A DNA stretch of 64,000 nucleotides from Bacillota bacterium (GTDB lineage Bacteria > Bacillota > Desulfotomaculia > Desulfotomaculales > Desulfallaceae). The stretch spans positions 5,767 through 69,766 of the forward strand of contig JAEXOR010000025.1 of NCBI GenBank assembly GCA_023439185.1. Reading direction: 5' to 3'. How positions within the stretch are numbered: the stretch's first letter is position 1; every line of letters begins with the position of its first letter. The notes beneath the pieces are model-generated. The model saw only the letters and a list, made by a program, of their open reading frames with translations, did no database searches and was not told where the DNA came from. This document shows, piece after piece, positions 1 through 8,067 of this stretch. The translations under genes and the position numbers were made by a program.

Positions 1-2625
1 GGCTTTCGCACCCGTAAGAGAGCTGCCTGCCGTCAGGGATACCGTCTTGCCGGTGGCGATGTCGGGTGTGTCGAAGGCGAGAACGGGGACGAGCGTCACG
101 TCGTCGTTCCCAACCCTGCCGATAAGAGTCAGATTATTCGAGGCGATGGCCGCATCGGTCGTTCCGTCATATGCCTTGCTCTGTGCGGTGAAGCCCCCGC
201 CGATTGTCAGTTCCTTCGGCGTGATGATCCCTGTGACCTCAGGTATAGTGGAGAAGTTAAGAACATAATTCCCTGCGGCGGATCCCGTCAGGTACGAATT
301 GCTGAGACTGACGGTCTTGTCCTGACCCGCGTCCGGATCGGAGAATGTGGCGACGAAGTTTGCAGTCAGATTGGCCGCATCACCGCTAACGCAGTTTGAT
401 GTGTCAAGCGACAATGAGGAAGTAGCAGTAATATCTGCGTTTATGCTTCCGTCATACTCCTTGTCATCGACTTCAAAGCCGCCGTTAACTAGGAGAGGTA
501 CGGGTTCTACAATGACCGTAATGCTGTCTAACGTATTGCCGTTTGCAGATTTCAGACTAATTGTCGCCGTACCAGCGTCTACAGGTCCAACTATAGCGAT
601 TCCGTCACTATTCACATATACGTCTGTGACGGCCGTATCGTTGCTGCTCCACATGACCAGCCCGTCCGCCGGGGTTACATCCTCAGCCGAAAAAGATGCC
701 TCGTTGTCGCCATAGGTCATTGTCAGCGTTTTCGTGGCGGCATTATATCGGGAATCCCCAGAGTCGCCGACAATTCTCGCCGAGGACACCGCGGGCGGTG
801 CGGGATGCGGCGTTTGCTCATTTAACCGAAGATATGGATAAGACGCGCCCGGGTCAATCCTCCAGATTTCGCTAAGGTAGATATCAAAGTCCCAGTCTTC
901 GAAACAATTGCTTTGATAAACCAAATTGATTACCTTTACACCAATACCCTTTGAGCCGTTGTCGCTACTGCCGGCGTTAGCGACGTTGAAATAGGACTGA
1001 ATAATATTAGAGGTACTGCTTAGTCCGATAAGCCCGCCGGTCTCCCCCTCGCCTGTGACTTTCCCCGCGGCATAACAGTAATGTATCTCGGAATCCGTGT
1101 TCCATCCCACCAGCCCGCCGGCATACCCGTCTGTCCCCGTAGAGGTTACCGGCCCGGTGGCATAGCTGTTTTCAATCGAGCCTCTATACAAATAGCCCAC
1201 AAGTCCGCCTGCATACGACGACAATGTGCCGGTCACGCTGGCTGTTGAATACGATTGCCTTACATCGGTATCGTTTGCTATTCCCACCAGCCCGCCTACG
1301 GCGAAGCCGCCAACGGCCGTAACCGTTCCGGTTGCGGAGCAGTACTCAATTAGGGTTGGTTGAGAGTCCCTACTGACCGATTGCCCGACGAGCGCGCCTG
1401 TGCCAGAATCAGAACCGGTGACATTCGCATTCCTGATTGCCACCCCTCTAATGTCGGCGCCCGCAAAATTGCCGAACAGGCCGACATAGCTCGCGTCAGG
1501 CCGGTTTATGGAAAGATTTGAAATCGTTAGATAAATATACGTTTCGGTTTCAGAGTCATATGTAGTACCGTAAAAATGGCCGCAAAACGGGTTCCCAAAA
1601 TCACCGATTGGCACCCAGTTTGTATATGATGAAAGGTCTATGGGCACAGTCAGTTGAAAATATGTATCTTTGTATGCTGGGCCTAAAAAGTTGCGCACTC
1701 TGTTGAGCTGCTCCGCAGTCTCTATCCGGTACGGATCGCCCGACGTGCCGTCGCCGCCCGCGAATCCGGATGTGACCCTAACGGGAAGGGTGAGTTTGAC
1801 TCTCCCTAATCTGATGATCAGGTTATAATCGCCGCTCTTTTCGGGTGACAGGGTCAAAGTTTTATTTCTCAAGTCACTGACTACATTGAGCTCCGGGGGG
1901 TAGTCGCCAAGGTAATACGATGAAAATTCCACTTCTTCACCGGTAAAATCCCCCACATCTAATGTCATCACCTCTCCGATGCCCATGGATATGATCGCGG
2001 GAAGACTTGTCAGTAAAGGATAGTCGCCTGCACGCTCAGGCGCGTCGGACGGATCCCAGTAATAATAAACATCGTCGATGTCGGGCCCACTTTCGTTGAT
2101 ATTGATGTTGATCATGCCATAGGCATTTTCCATGTATATGCCGTAAGCATTGCCTGAGCCGGATATCGTGCCGCCGCTCACTGTGACGGAATTGGTGTTT
2201 CCCAAACACAGCGCGCTTTTTGCGCTAGAGCCGGCCGAAATCGTGCCGCCGGCGATATTGACCGCTCTCGCTCCATCCAGGACATAGAGGGCTTTTCCAC
2301 CGGCACCGGTGGTCGAAATTGTGCCGGAATAGGACACAGGAAGGCTAAGGACTCCGTCCTCTGACACTTGAACCGTCGTTGAAGTGCCCGTTAGCGAAAG
2401 GCCGCCGTTCAACGACACACTGCCGCCGCTTTTGATTATGAAGGAATGGGTATCCGCGTCGATGGTACAGACTGAACCGGAGGTGATAATCACCGACCGG
2501 TCGATAGCCACGTCACCCTCCAGAGAAAAATCTCCTGTAACGTTGATAATATTAAACCCCTCGTCCTCGACAGCATTTATAAAATCTTCGTATGAGCCGA
2601 CGTATGTAGATTTCTCAATCGCCAT
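1..2625 (-). CDS. Large surface protein with GLUG, Ig-like and YDG repeats; 3' end outside the window
   Basis: The frame is open from an ATG at 2625 to the window edge with no stop, so at least 875 residues are encoded and the end is missing. In order I read: a serine/glycine-rich, parallel-helix-like stretch (about residues 40-175), GLUG-type motifs such as GGLVG and GGLIG (about 380-535), a Big-type Ig segment containing WSSND (about 660), and two YDG-type repeats (KEYDGS about 727, KAYDGT about 818). These modules are typical of secreted or wall-associated adhesin-like proteins. The start overlaps the stop of the RCC1 gene by 11 bases in another frame, and there is no signal peptide. Both facts suggest it was once the C-terminal part of that protein, separated by a frameshift near 2650. 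The function is unknown; binding or adhesion is inferred. Confidence 0.72.
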   Translation of the reverse strand, partial: MAIEKSTYVGSYEDFINAVEDEGFNIINVTGDFSLEGDVAIDRSVIITSGSVCTIDADTHSFIIKSGGSVSLNGGLSLTGTSTTVQVSEDGVLSLPVSYSGTISTTGAGGKALYVLDGARAVNIAGGTISAGSSAKSALCLGNTNSVTVSGGTISGSGNAYGIYMENAYGMINININESGPDIDDVYYYWDPSDAPERAGDYPLLTSLPAIISMGIGEVMTLDVGDFTGEEVEFSSYYLGDYPPELNVVSDLRNKTLTLSPEKSGDYNLIIRLGRVKLTLPVRVTSGFAGGDGTSGDPYRIETAEQLNRVRNFLGPAYKDTYFQLTVPIDLSSYTNWVPIGDFGNPFCGHFYGTTYDSETETYIYLTISNLSINRPDASYVGLFGNFAGADIRGVAIRNANVTGSDSGTGALVGQSVSRDSQPTLIEYCSATGTVTAVGGFAVGGLVGIANDTDVRQSYSTASVTGTLSSYAGGLVGYLYRGSIENSYATGPVTSTGTDGYAGGLVGWNTDSEIHYCYAAGKVTGEGETGGLIGLSSTSNIIQSYFNVANAGSSDNGSKGIGVKVINLVYQSNCFEDWDFDIYLSEIWRIDPGASYPYLRLNEQTPHPAPPAVSSARIVGDSGDSRYNAATKTLTMTYGDNEASFSAEDVTPADGLVMWSSNDTAVTDVYVNSDGIAIVGPVDAGTATISLKSANGNTLDSITVIVEPVPLLVNGGFEVDDKEYDGSINADITATSSLSLDTSNCVSGDAANLTANFVATFSDPDAGQDKTVSLSNSYLTGSAAGNYVLNFSTIPEVTGIITPKELTIGGGFTAQSKAYDGTTDAAIASNNLTLIGRVGNDDVTLVPVLAFDTPDIATGKTVSLTAGSSLTGAKA

Positions 2626-4117
2626 GGCGGGCGACGGCGTAGTTGTATCCGCCTATGTTGAACGCGGCAAGCTGAATCTCCCGACCGTCCAGATATATTT
2701 TTGAGCCGGTTATCACCGCCATATTTAGGATTGATGATTCTGATACTGAAAGTTCTCCGCCGGCGGGCGTGTACGCCTTATCGGTCATGAGGCTGATACT
2801 GTTGTTTGCCCCGTCCCAGCTAACTTCAAACTGTTTTTCGGTACCGTTTATTGCCATGGCGATATCTCTCAGTTTAAAGTAGTTGCTGTCATTGATGGTA
2901 TAAGCTTCAAAAGTCATTGCTCTCCCATTCATTAATACCTTGGCCGCGGCGGGCTTCACCGCAAAGGAGGGCGCTTTGACCTTATTCATGGCTTCCCTCG
3001 GGAAGGGTGATGAATAGAGGTTGCCCAGGTTTATTCCGTCACCCCATGCCCATAAACTGCCGTCGGCTTTGACAGCGTAATTGGTGTGCTGCTTTGAGGA
3101 AACATAAACGACATCCCCCAATATTTTTTCGGGCGTGTAATTATATCCTTTGTTTCCTCCGAAACCTCTTACGCCCTGTCCCCATGACCAAAGACTGCCG
3201 TCCTTTTTCACGGCAAGGCTGTGACAGGTGCCTGCGGCAGCCGACACTACATCCTCCATGATCTTTACAGGCACAGTGCTGTTTTTATTCGTACCGTCGC
3301 CCAATCCTCCGCCGTAGTTGCTCCCCCATGCCCAGAGCGAACCGTCTTTTTTCACCGCCAGCGTATGAAAAGTGCCTTGCGCGGCTGTTATTACGTCGTC
3401 CATAACTTTTACAGGCGTAGTGTGTGCCATTGTCGTTCCGTCGCCAATTTCACCGGAAGCGTTGTCTCCCCACATGAAGAGGCTTCCGTCCGCTTTTAAC
3501 GCCAGTACGTTTGAACCTCCCGCCAAAACAAGTACAACATTGTCCATAACTTTGACGGGCGCGGGCTGTGACGCCGTACCGTCGCCGATAAGATACTCAC
3601 CGCTTTCTCCATTGCCCCCGAAGGCCCAAAGCGTCCTGTCATTCTTGATGACATAGGAATTTACACCGTTTGCCGCGACCGAAGCCGCACCGTCCATGAT
3701 CCTGACTGGGGTATCGCTGTAATATTCTTTGCCGGAGCCTGCCATATAGTACTTTTGACCATCCTGACAGACGCCGAGCTGCCCATATGTGTTGCTGCCC
3801 CATCCGAAAAGGCTCCCGTCGGATTTTACCGCCAGGCTGTGCATCGACCCGGCTGCCACGGATACCGCATCATCCATGATTTTAACAGGTGTGGTAAGGT
3901 TGTCGCGGGTACCGTTGCCAAGCTGATACTGATAGTTATATCCCCAACCCCAAAGCGTGCCGTCGCTCATTACCGCAAGGCTATGGCCGAATCCCCCGGT
4001 TGAAACGGGAATACCTATTACGGGAACCGCCGCTTGTGCTTCTAAAGGTGTCAGCGTGACAATCATTGCCGCCAATAAAACCATTGCAATGGTTTTTATT
4101 TTAATCTTCGCTTTCAT
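2615..4117 (-). CDS. Secreted RCC1-repeat protein with copper-amine-oxidase-N-like stalk domains
   Basis: The 500-residue product starts with a clear signal peptide (basic MKAKIKIK, hydrophobic core, EAQAA cleavage region). About seven RCC1-type repeats follow (residues about 40-370; recurring LAVKSDGSLFGWG-like blocks), which normally fold as a beta-propeller. The C-terminus has the motif family annotated as copper amine oxidase N-terminal or stalk domain: one complete unit (VLMNGR, YFKLRDIA, VSWDGANNSI) and a second that breaks off after FNIGGYNY, where YFKLRD would be expected. It then ends in a short unrelated tail. The protein is exported and probably takes part in extracellular or surface binding. 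It lies between the Ig-domain protein and the GLUG protein on the same strand, 21 bases below the former. The truncated second unit supports a frameshift at its end. Confidence 0.8.
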   Translation of the reverse strand: MKAKIKIKTIAMVLLAAMIVTLTPLEAQAAVPVIGIPVSTGGFGHSLAVMSDGTLWGWGYNYQYQLGNGTRDNLTTPVKIMDDAVSVAAGSMHSLAVKSDGSLFGWGSNTYGQLGVCQDGQKYYMAGSGKEYYSDTPVRIMDGAASVAANGVNSYVIKNDRTLWAFGGNGESGEYLIGDGTASQPAPVKVMDNVVLVLAGGSNVLALKADGSLFMWGDNASGEIGDGTTMAHTTPVKVMDDVITAAQGTFHTLAVKKDGSLWAWGSNYGGGLGDGTNKNSTVPVKIMEDVVSAAAGTCHSLAVKKDGSLWSWGQGVRGFGGNKGYNYTPEKILGDVVYVSSKQHTNYAVKADGSLWAWGDGINLGNLYSSPFPREAMNKVKAPSFAVKPAAAKVLMNGRAMTFEAYTINDSNYFKLRDIAMAINGTEKQFEVSWDGANNSISLMTDKAYTPAGGELSVSESSILNMAVITGSKIYLDGREIQLAAFNIGGYNYAVARHGD

Positions 4118-4138
4118 CTTTTTTCATCTCCTTGCCGC

Positions 4139-7100
4139 TCATGGATTTACTGTGATATATATCGGTGTTGTATAGGTTTCCCCGCCCGAAACCGTAATCA
4201 CAATGTCCGCCGTGAAATCTTCGGCTGAAACGCCTGTTAAGGTCCCCGCCGGCGGCGAAACGGTAATACTACTGCCTAAGAGCGAAACCCAATCCGGCGC
4301 GTTCTGAAGCGATAAGGTATATGATGATCCCGCACCGGTTACAGTAAGCGCCTCGATACTCGTATCACCCTCATCAACGCCGAACGACGTCGGTTCCATC
4401 ATGATCACATACACAGTGACATCCTTTGTCGCCGTGCCGGCGGAGTTCGTTGCCGTCAGCGTCAGGGTGAACGGCGAATCGATGCAATCCAAGCCTGAAG
4501 CGATCGACAGGTTCACCCCATCGAAACTGAAGAATCCGGGACTTGACGAAATGTTGGTTATTCCGTACGCGGTTGGGGAGCCAGTCACTGTGTACGGATA
4601 ATCATCACTTGTGTACGGGGGTGGAAGCAAGATGGCATCCGGCCCGGTTATTGTCGGCAAAGTCTCCGCCGGGCTCACATTCACGGTGACTGTTTTGGCC
4701 GTTGTGCCGGCCGAATTGGTTGCGGTGAGCGTGACGAAATAGGGCGAATCCGCTGCGATGAGGTCTGCCGGAATGGTCAGCGTATTCCCGGTCAAGGTGG
4801 CCTTGGCTGTATTGGCTTCCGTCGGGCTGATGCCGTAAGTCGGCGCCGGGTAGCCGCCGAAAGTATACGGCTGATCGTTGCTGGCGTAGCCTTCCGTAAG
4901 GTCGATGGTATCCGGCCCGGTAATATACGGCCAGCTAGGTAGCGGTATGTGTATGGATGAACCAGCCGATGGCGCTGGATTTAGACCCCACCATGCGTAG
5001 AGCGTCATGTCCTCCGTCACTTTATCGTTGCTGAAATCCCATTTCTTCACCATTTTATCGTTTGCCAAAAAGTTACCGTTTACAAACTGTATTAAGCCTC
5101 CCAGCGGGGCAGTATACCAGCCTTGAAATAGTTTACCACTTATAGAAGGGTCCGCCGGTCTGGCCACTGTGCTATCGTGCCTGACAGTGACGCTTTCCGG
5201 CTTCGGGCCGCCTCCGTTCGGGTCGAAGGTTACCGTGAATGTTCCCGGCTTCACCACTACAGATGCGGTCTTGACGATATCGTATGCCGACTTCTCTCGG
5301 CTAGCTGTTTCAATGTTCATCACGCTGCCATTCCCGTCTGCGGAGGTGGCGGGTGCCAGTCCGCCAGCATAGGTTACAATGGCTGTTCCGGCTTTTTTGC
5401 CCGTCACAACGCCGTTCTGGTCTATGGATGCGACGGTATTGTCGTCAACCGACCAGCTTCCGTACCTTGAGCCTTTGTAGCCGGCGTCAAAAGTAACAGC
5501 CAGGCTGCCTGTTTCGCCAGCATACACTGTCAATGGATCCGGAGTGATTTTAAAAGCAGGAATGACTGTAACATTGCAATCCCGGCTTATGCCGGTAGCG
5601 GTATTGGTGAATGTAACCGTGGTGGCGCCGGGTTTTTTGCCGGTCACTTTCGCTCCGATCATGCCGGGTATGGTATGTTTCGGGTTAATAGTTATGGGCT
5701 CGGTGTTGCTTTCTTCCACCGAGACGATGGTATTGTCGGCAACCGACCACGTTCCGGGCCTTTCTCCCGTATAACTGTCGTCGTATTGTACCACAAGCCC
5801 TGCCGTATCGCCGTTATTGATCGTCAGTGCGTTCGGTGCGATTTTCGGTGCGCTAGCAATTAAAACTTGGATCGATACCTTAAGGGGGGAACTGAAATAA
5901 GATCGATTACCAGTGCTCTCAACGCTCTGTACATAATACTCACATTGGTCGTAAAGGTCTAAGCCGCGGTCGATATAACTCGTATCAGTAGTCCGGGCGA
6001 TTTCCTGCGGATTAACAAAATATATACTAAATTTAGTTGGATTGGTAACCTTACGGTGGATGATATATTCCTTAATTGGAACGTAAAGGCTATTGCCTTT
6101 CCCTCTATAAGCTTTCCTGGGTTGTGACGACCAGCTAAGTTTTAAATCGACTGTGGAGGTTGTTTGATTCACCGGAACGGCTTTTAAATCCGTTGGCGCG
6201 GATGGCAATTCTTCCATAGCCACTGAATCCGTATTAACAATATCGGACGGAGGGGAAAAGCCGGTGGGATACGCAGCCTTTACAAAGTATTCGTACTCAC
6301 AGTCATACCTCAGCCCATTATCGGTAAATGTCAGATCGGTTGTAGAACCTACTAGGGCGGATTTATTTGATATTGCCATTCCTAAGGAAAAGACAAGTTT
6401 GGGGTTATAGCCGGTCTCTCTGCGATATATATCATATCTAATCTTATAGTCATCCGGAACTTTTTGCAGCGGGGCTTTCCATGACAGCGTGCATGTAGTT
6501 GGAGTCCGCCGGGTGATCTTTATATTCCTTGGTTTATCTAAATTGGCAGTACCTACGGAAATATACCAGGTTTTCAACTGTTTATGACGGATCACTAATG
6601 TCCCGCTGTCCGGCGTTACAGAGTTTACCCCCAGCTGCAGGGGCTGAAAACCGGCGGCGGTCTCAACACTGTAATCGTTAACCTCGCCGGAAATAATTCC
6701 GTATTCGTAGTCCTGGACGGGGAAGGTTCTATGTATCGGATCCAGGGTAAGCGTATAGTCGTCGGGATTAAACACAAAAAACCTCTGCATATCCTTCAGG
6801 GACAGTTTGGAATAAATACACTCATTAGGAATAAGTGTTCCAATTTTTCTTACATCCAAGTTTGCATATTCGTCGAAAGTAAATAATCCTTGCCCGCTAA
6901 CAGACGGATCTGCGGTATAGATTTCAAGTGAAAACGCTTCATTTGGATTGTTGTAATCCGTTTGCATCTTGCCGACACGAAATGCGAAGGGTATAAACTC
7001 ATCTTTTTCGTGAATGGTATTACCGTCGCGATCTGCTAATCTAGCAACAGGTATACCTTTCATAGAAAGGCTCGTGCCCCAATTTCCTATGTCCATTCCG

Positions 7101-7618
7101 AAAATACTCAGAACGTAATCAAAATTGTATTTTTTACTGGGGTTGATCATAATAACACCTGTTCTTGGCATTTTTATATAGCCGCTGACTTCCCCCCAGA
7201 CATAACAGTCACGAACGGCGGACGTCTGGGGCGAATTATCTGCCGATACCCATTGATCCGCATCCCATGAACCGGCAGACATAATTTTGGACCCCAGGCA
7301 AACGGAGCGGTCAAAATTATTATAAGCTTCTTGGGTTTTCGCTTTAATTAAATTGTCGATCATAACTTGATAATCTACGTAATCTTTAAAACCGGCAATA
7401 TCTAAATGCGCAGCAAACCTGCTGGAAGTACTATGGTGCGGGATTGCAGGAGTGGAAGACCTTATTGCGCTGTACCAGGTGATGGTCAATCCTCCTGGCG
7501 TGCTTTCCGGAAGTTTACGCAGGATGTCTGTCGGGCTGGCAGCCTGGGTCGTCATGGGCAGCAGCGTCAGCATTAATAAGATACAGAGTATCATGCTCAA
7601 AAATCGTTTTGCTTTCAT
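4139..7618 (-). CDS. Large secreted multidomain protein (fibronectin III, bacterial Ig-like, InlB-type repeat)
   Basis: The 1159-residue product has an N-terminal signal peptide (MKAKRFLSMILCILLMLTLL then TQAA). A unique region of about 350 residues follows. Two fibronectin-III-like modules come next (about 360-610; TCTLSWKAP, VDLKLSWSS), then two Big_2-type Ig modules (about 620-770; WSVADNTIVSV, GSWSVDDNTVASI), an InlB B-repeat-like unit (about 820-890; VTFDPNGGGP, FQGWYTAPLGG) and putative Ig repeats to the end (TLTATNSAGTTAKTVTV). No LPXTG sorting signal or membrane anchor is visible at the C-terminus. The architecture is that of a secreted adhesin or matrix protein. The genomic neighbours encode two more exported repeat proteins, which suggests a surface-protein locus. 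The substrate is unknown. Confidence 0.82.
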   Translation of the reverse strand: MKAKRFLSMILCILLMLTLLPMTTQAASPTDILRKLPESTPGGLTITWYSAIRSSTPAIPHHSTSSRFAAHLDIAGFKDYVDYQVMIDNLIKAKTQEAYNNFDRSVCLGSKIMSAGSWDADQWVSADNSPQTSAVRDCYVWGEVSGYIKMPRTGVIMINPSKKYNFDYVLSIFGMDIGNWGTSLSMKGIPVARLADRDGNTIHEKDEFIPFAFRVGKMQTDYNNPNEAFSLEIYTADPSVSGQGLFTFDEYANLDVRKIGTLIPNECIYSKLSLKDMQRFFVFNPDDYTLTLDPIHRTFPVQDYEYGIISGEVNDYSVETAAGFQPLQLGVNSVTPDSGTLVIRHKQLKTWYISVGTANLDKPRNIKITRRTPTTCTLSWKAPLQKVPDDYKIRYDIYRRETGYNPKLVFSLGMAISNKSALVGSTTDLTFTDNGLRYDCEYEYFVKAAYPTGFSPPSDIVNTDSVAMEELPSAPTDLKAVPVNQTTSTVDLKLSWSSQPRKAYRGKGNSLYVPIKEYIIHRKVTNPTKFSIYFVNPQEIARTTDTSYIDRGLDLYDQCEYYVQSVESTGNRSYFSSPLKVSIQVLIASAPKIAPNALTINNGDTAGLVVQYDDSYTGERPGTWSVADNTIVSVEESNTEPITINPKHTIPGMIGAKVTGKKPGATTVTFTNTATGISRDCNVTVIPAFKITPDPLTVYAGETGSLAVTFDAGYKGSRYGSWSVDDNTVASIDQNGVVTGKKAGTAIVTYAGGLAPATSADGNGSVMNIETASREKSAYDIVKTASVVVKPGTFTVTFDPNGGGPKPESVTVRHDSTVARPADPSISGKLFQGWYTAPLGGLIQFVNGNFLANDKMVKKWDFSNDKVTEDMTLYAWWGLNPAPSAGSSIHIPLPSWPYITGPDTIDLTEGYASNDQPYTFGGYPAPTYGISPTEANTAKATLTGNTLTIPADLIAADSPYFVTLTATNSAGTTAKTVTVNVSPAETLPTITGPDAILLPPPYTSDDYPYTVTGSPTAYGITNISSSPGFFSFDGVNLSIASGLDCIDSPFTLTLTATNSAGTATKDVTVYVIMMEPTSFGVDEGDTSIEALTVTGAGSSYTLSLQNAPDWVSLLGSSITVSPPAGTLTGVSAEDFTADIVITVSGGETYTTPIYITVNP

Positions 7619-7633
7619 ATCGTTTCCTCCTTC

Positions 7634-7891
7634 TTAACCCCTTATTGCGAACAGCATGTTGTCCACCGTCACACGCAGGGGTATAATACTTTTCTCGTTC
7701 GGTATCGGCTCGGGCCAACGTATGGCCTTTTCCTCCAGAGTGATGTCTTTGAAGCGGCTTAAATCTTCCAGACTGCTGAAAGGCATGGTCTTTATGATAT
7801 CGCGCATATTGAAGATGATCTTGTTGCCGTGCTCGAATTCCACCAGCAGGGTATAATCATCATTGGGCGTGACCTTGAGTATTTTACTCAT
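7634..7891 (-). CDS. DUF2442 family protein
   Basis: I choose the ATG at 7891 (85 residues, MSKILKVTPNDDYTLLVEF...) over a longer frame to 7987. A strong GAAAGGAGGG Shine-Dalgarno lies 8-10 bases upstream, and homology to DUF2442 starts here. The fold reads as a small beta-rich domain with the family pattern of a charged first strand and a conserved region with RFKDITLE and IRWPEPI. DUF2442 proteins are usually found next to DUF4160 or toxin-antitoxin-like genes and have no proven function. Here the gene stands alone, 15 bases ahead of the large Ig protein and on the same strand, so the two may be co-transcribed. Whether it regulates the surface genes is unknown. Confidence 0.75.
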   Translation of the reverse strand: MSKILKVTPNDDYTLLVEFEHGNKIIFNMRDIIKTMPFSSLEDLSRFKDITLEEKAIRWPEPIPNEKSIIPLRVTVDNMLFAIRG

Positions 7892-7987
7892 CGAATGAAA
7901 CCCTCCTTTCGGATTTGTATAATATTTCGGGCATTCGCCGCTCCTTGCCATACATGGCACCGCGGCATAATTCCCATCCGTGGGCAT

Positions 7988-8027
7988 AAAAAATCCCCCA
8001 TACTGAGAAGTATAGGGGGTGATTTTT
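7988..8027 (-). terminator. Rho-independent terminator of the LuxR-type regulator gene
   Basis: A hairpin with arms AAATCCCCCATACT and AGTATAGGGGGTGATTT around a GAGA loop is followed on the minus strand by a run of T. It lies 41 bases past the stop of the regulator gene and ahead of the DUF2442 gene, separating the two transcripts. Confidence 0.8.
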
Positions 8028-8067
8028 GGTTCCGGTATCTACCGAACGGTATATTTTTTATAAAAAA

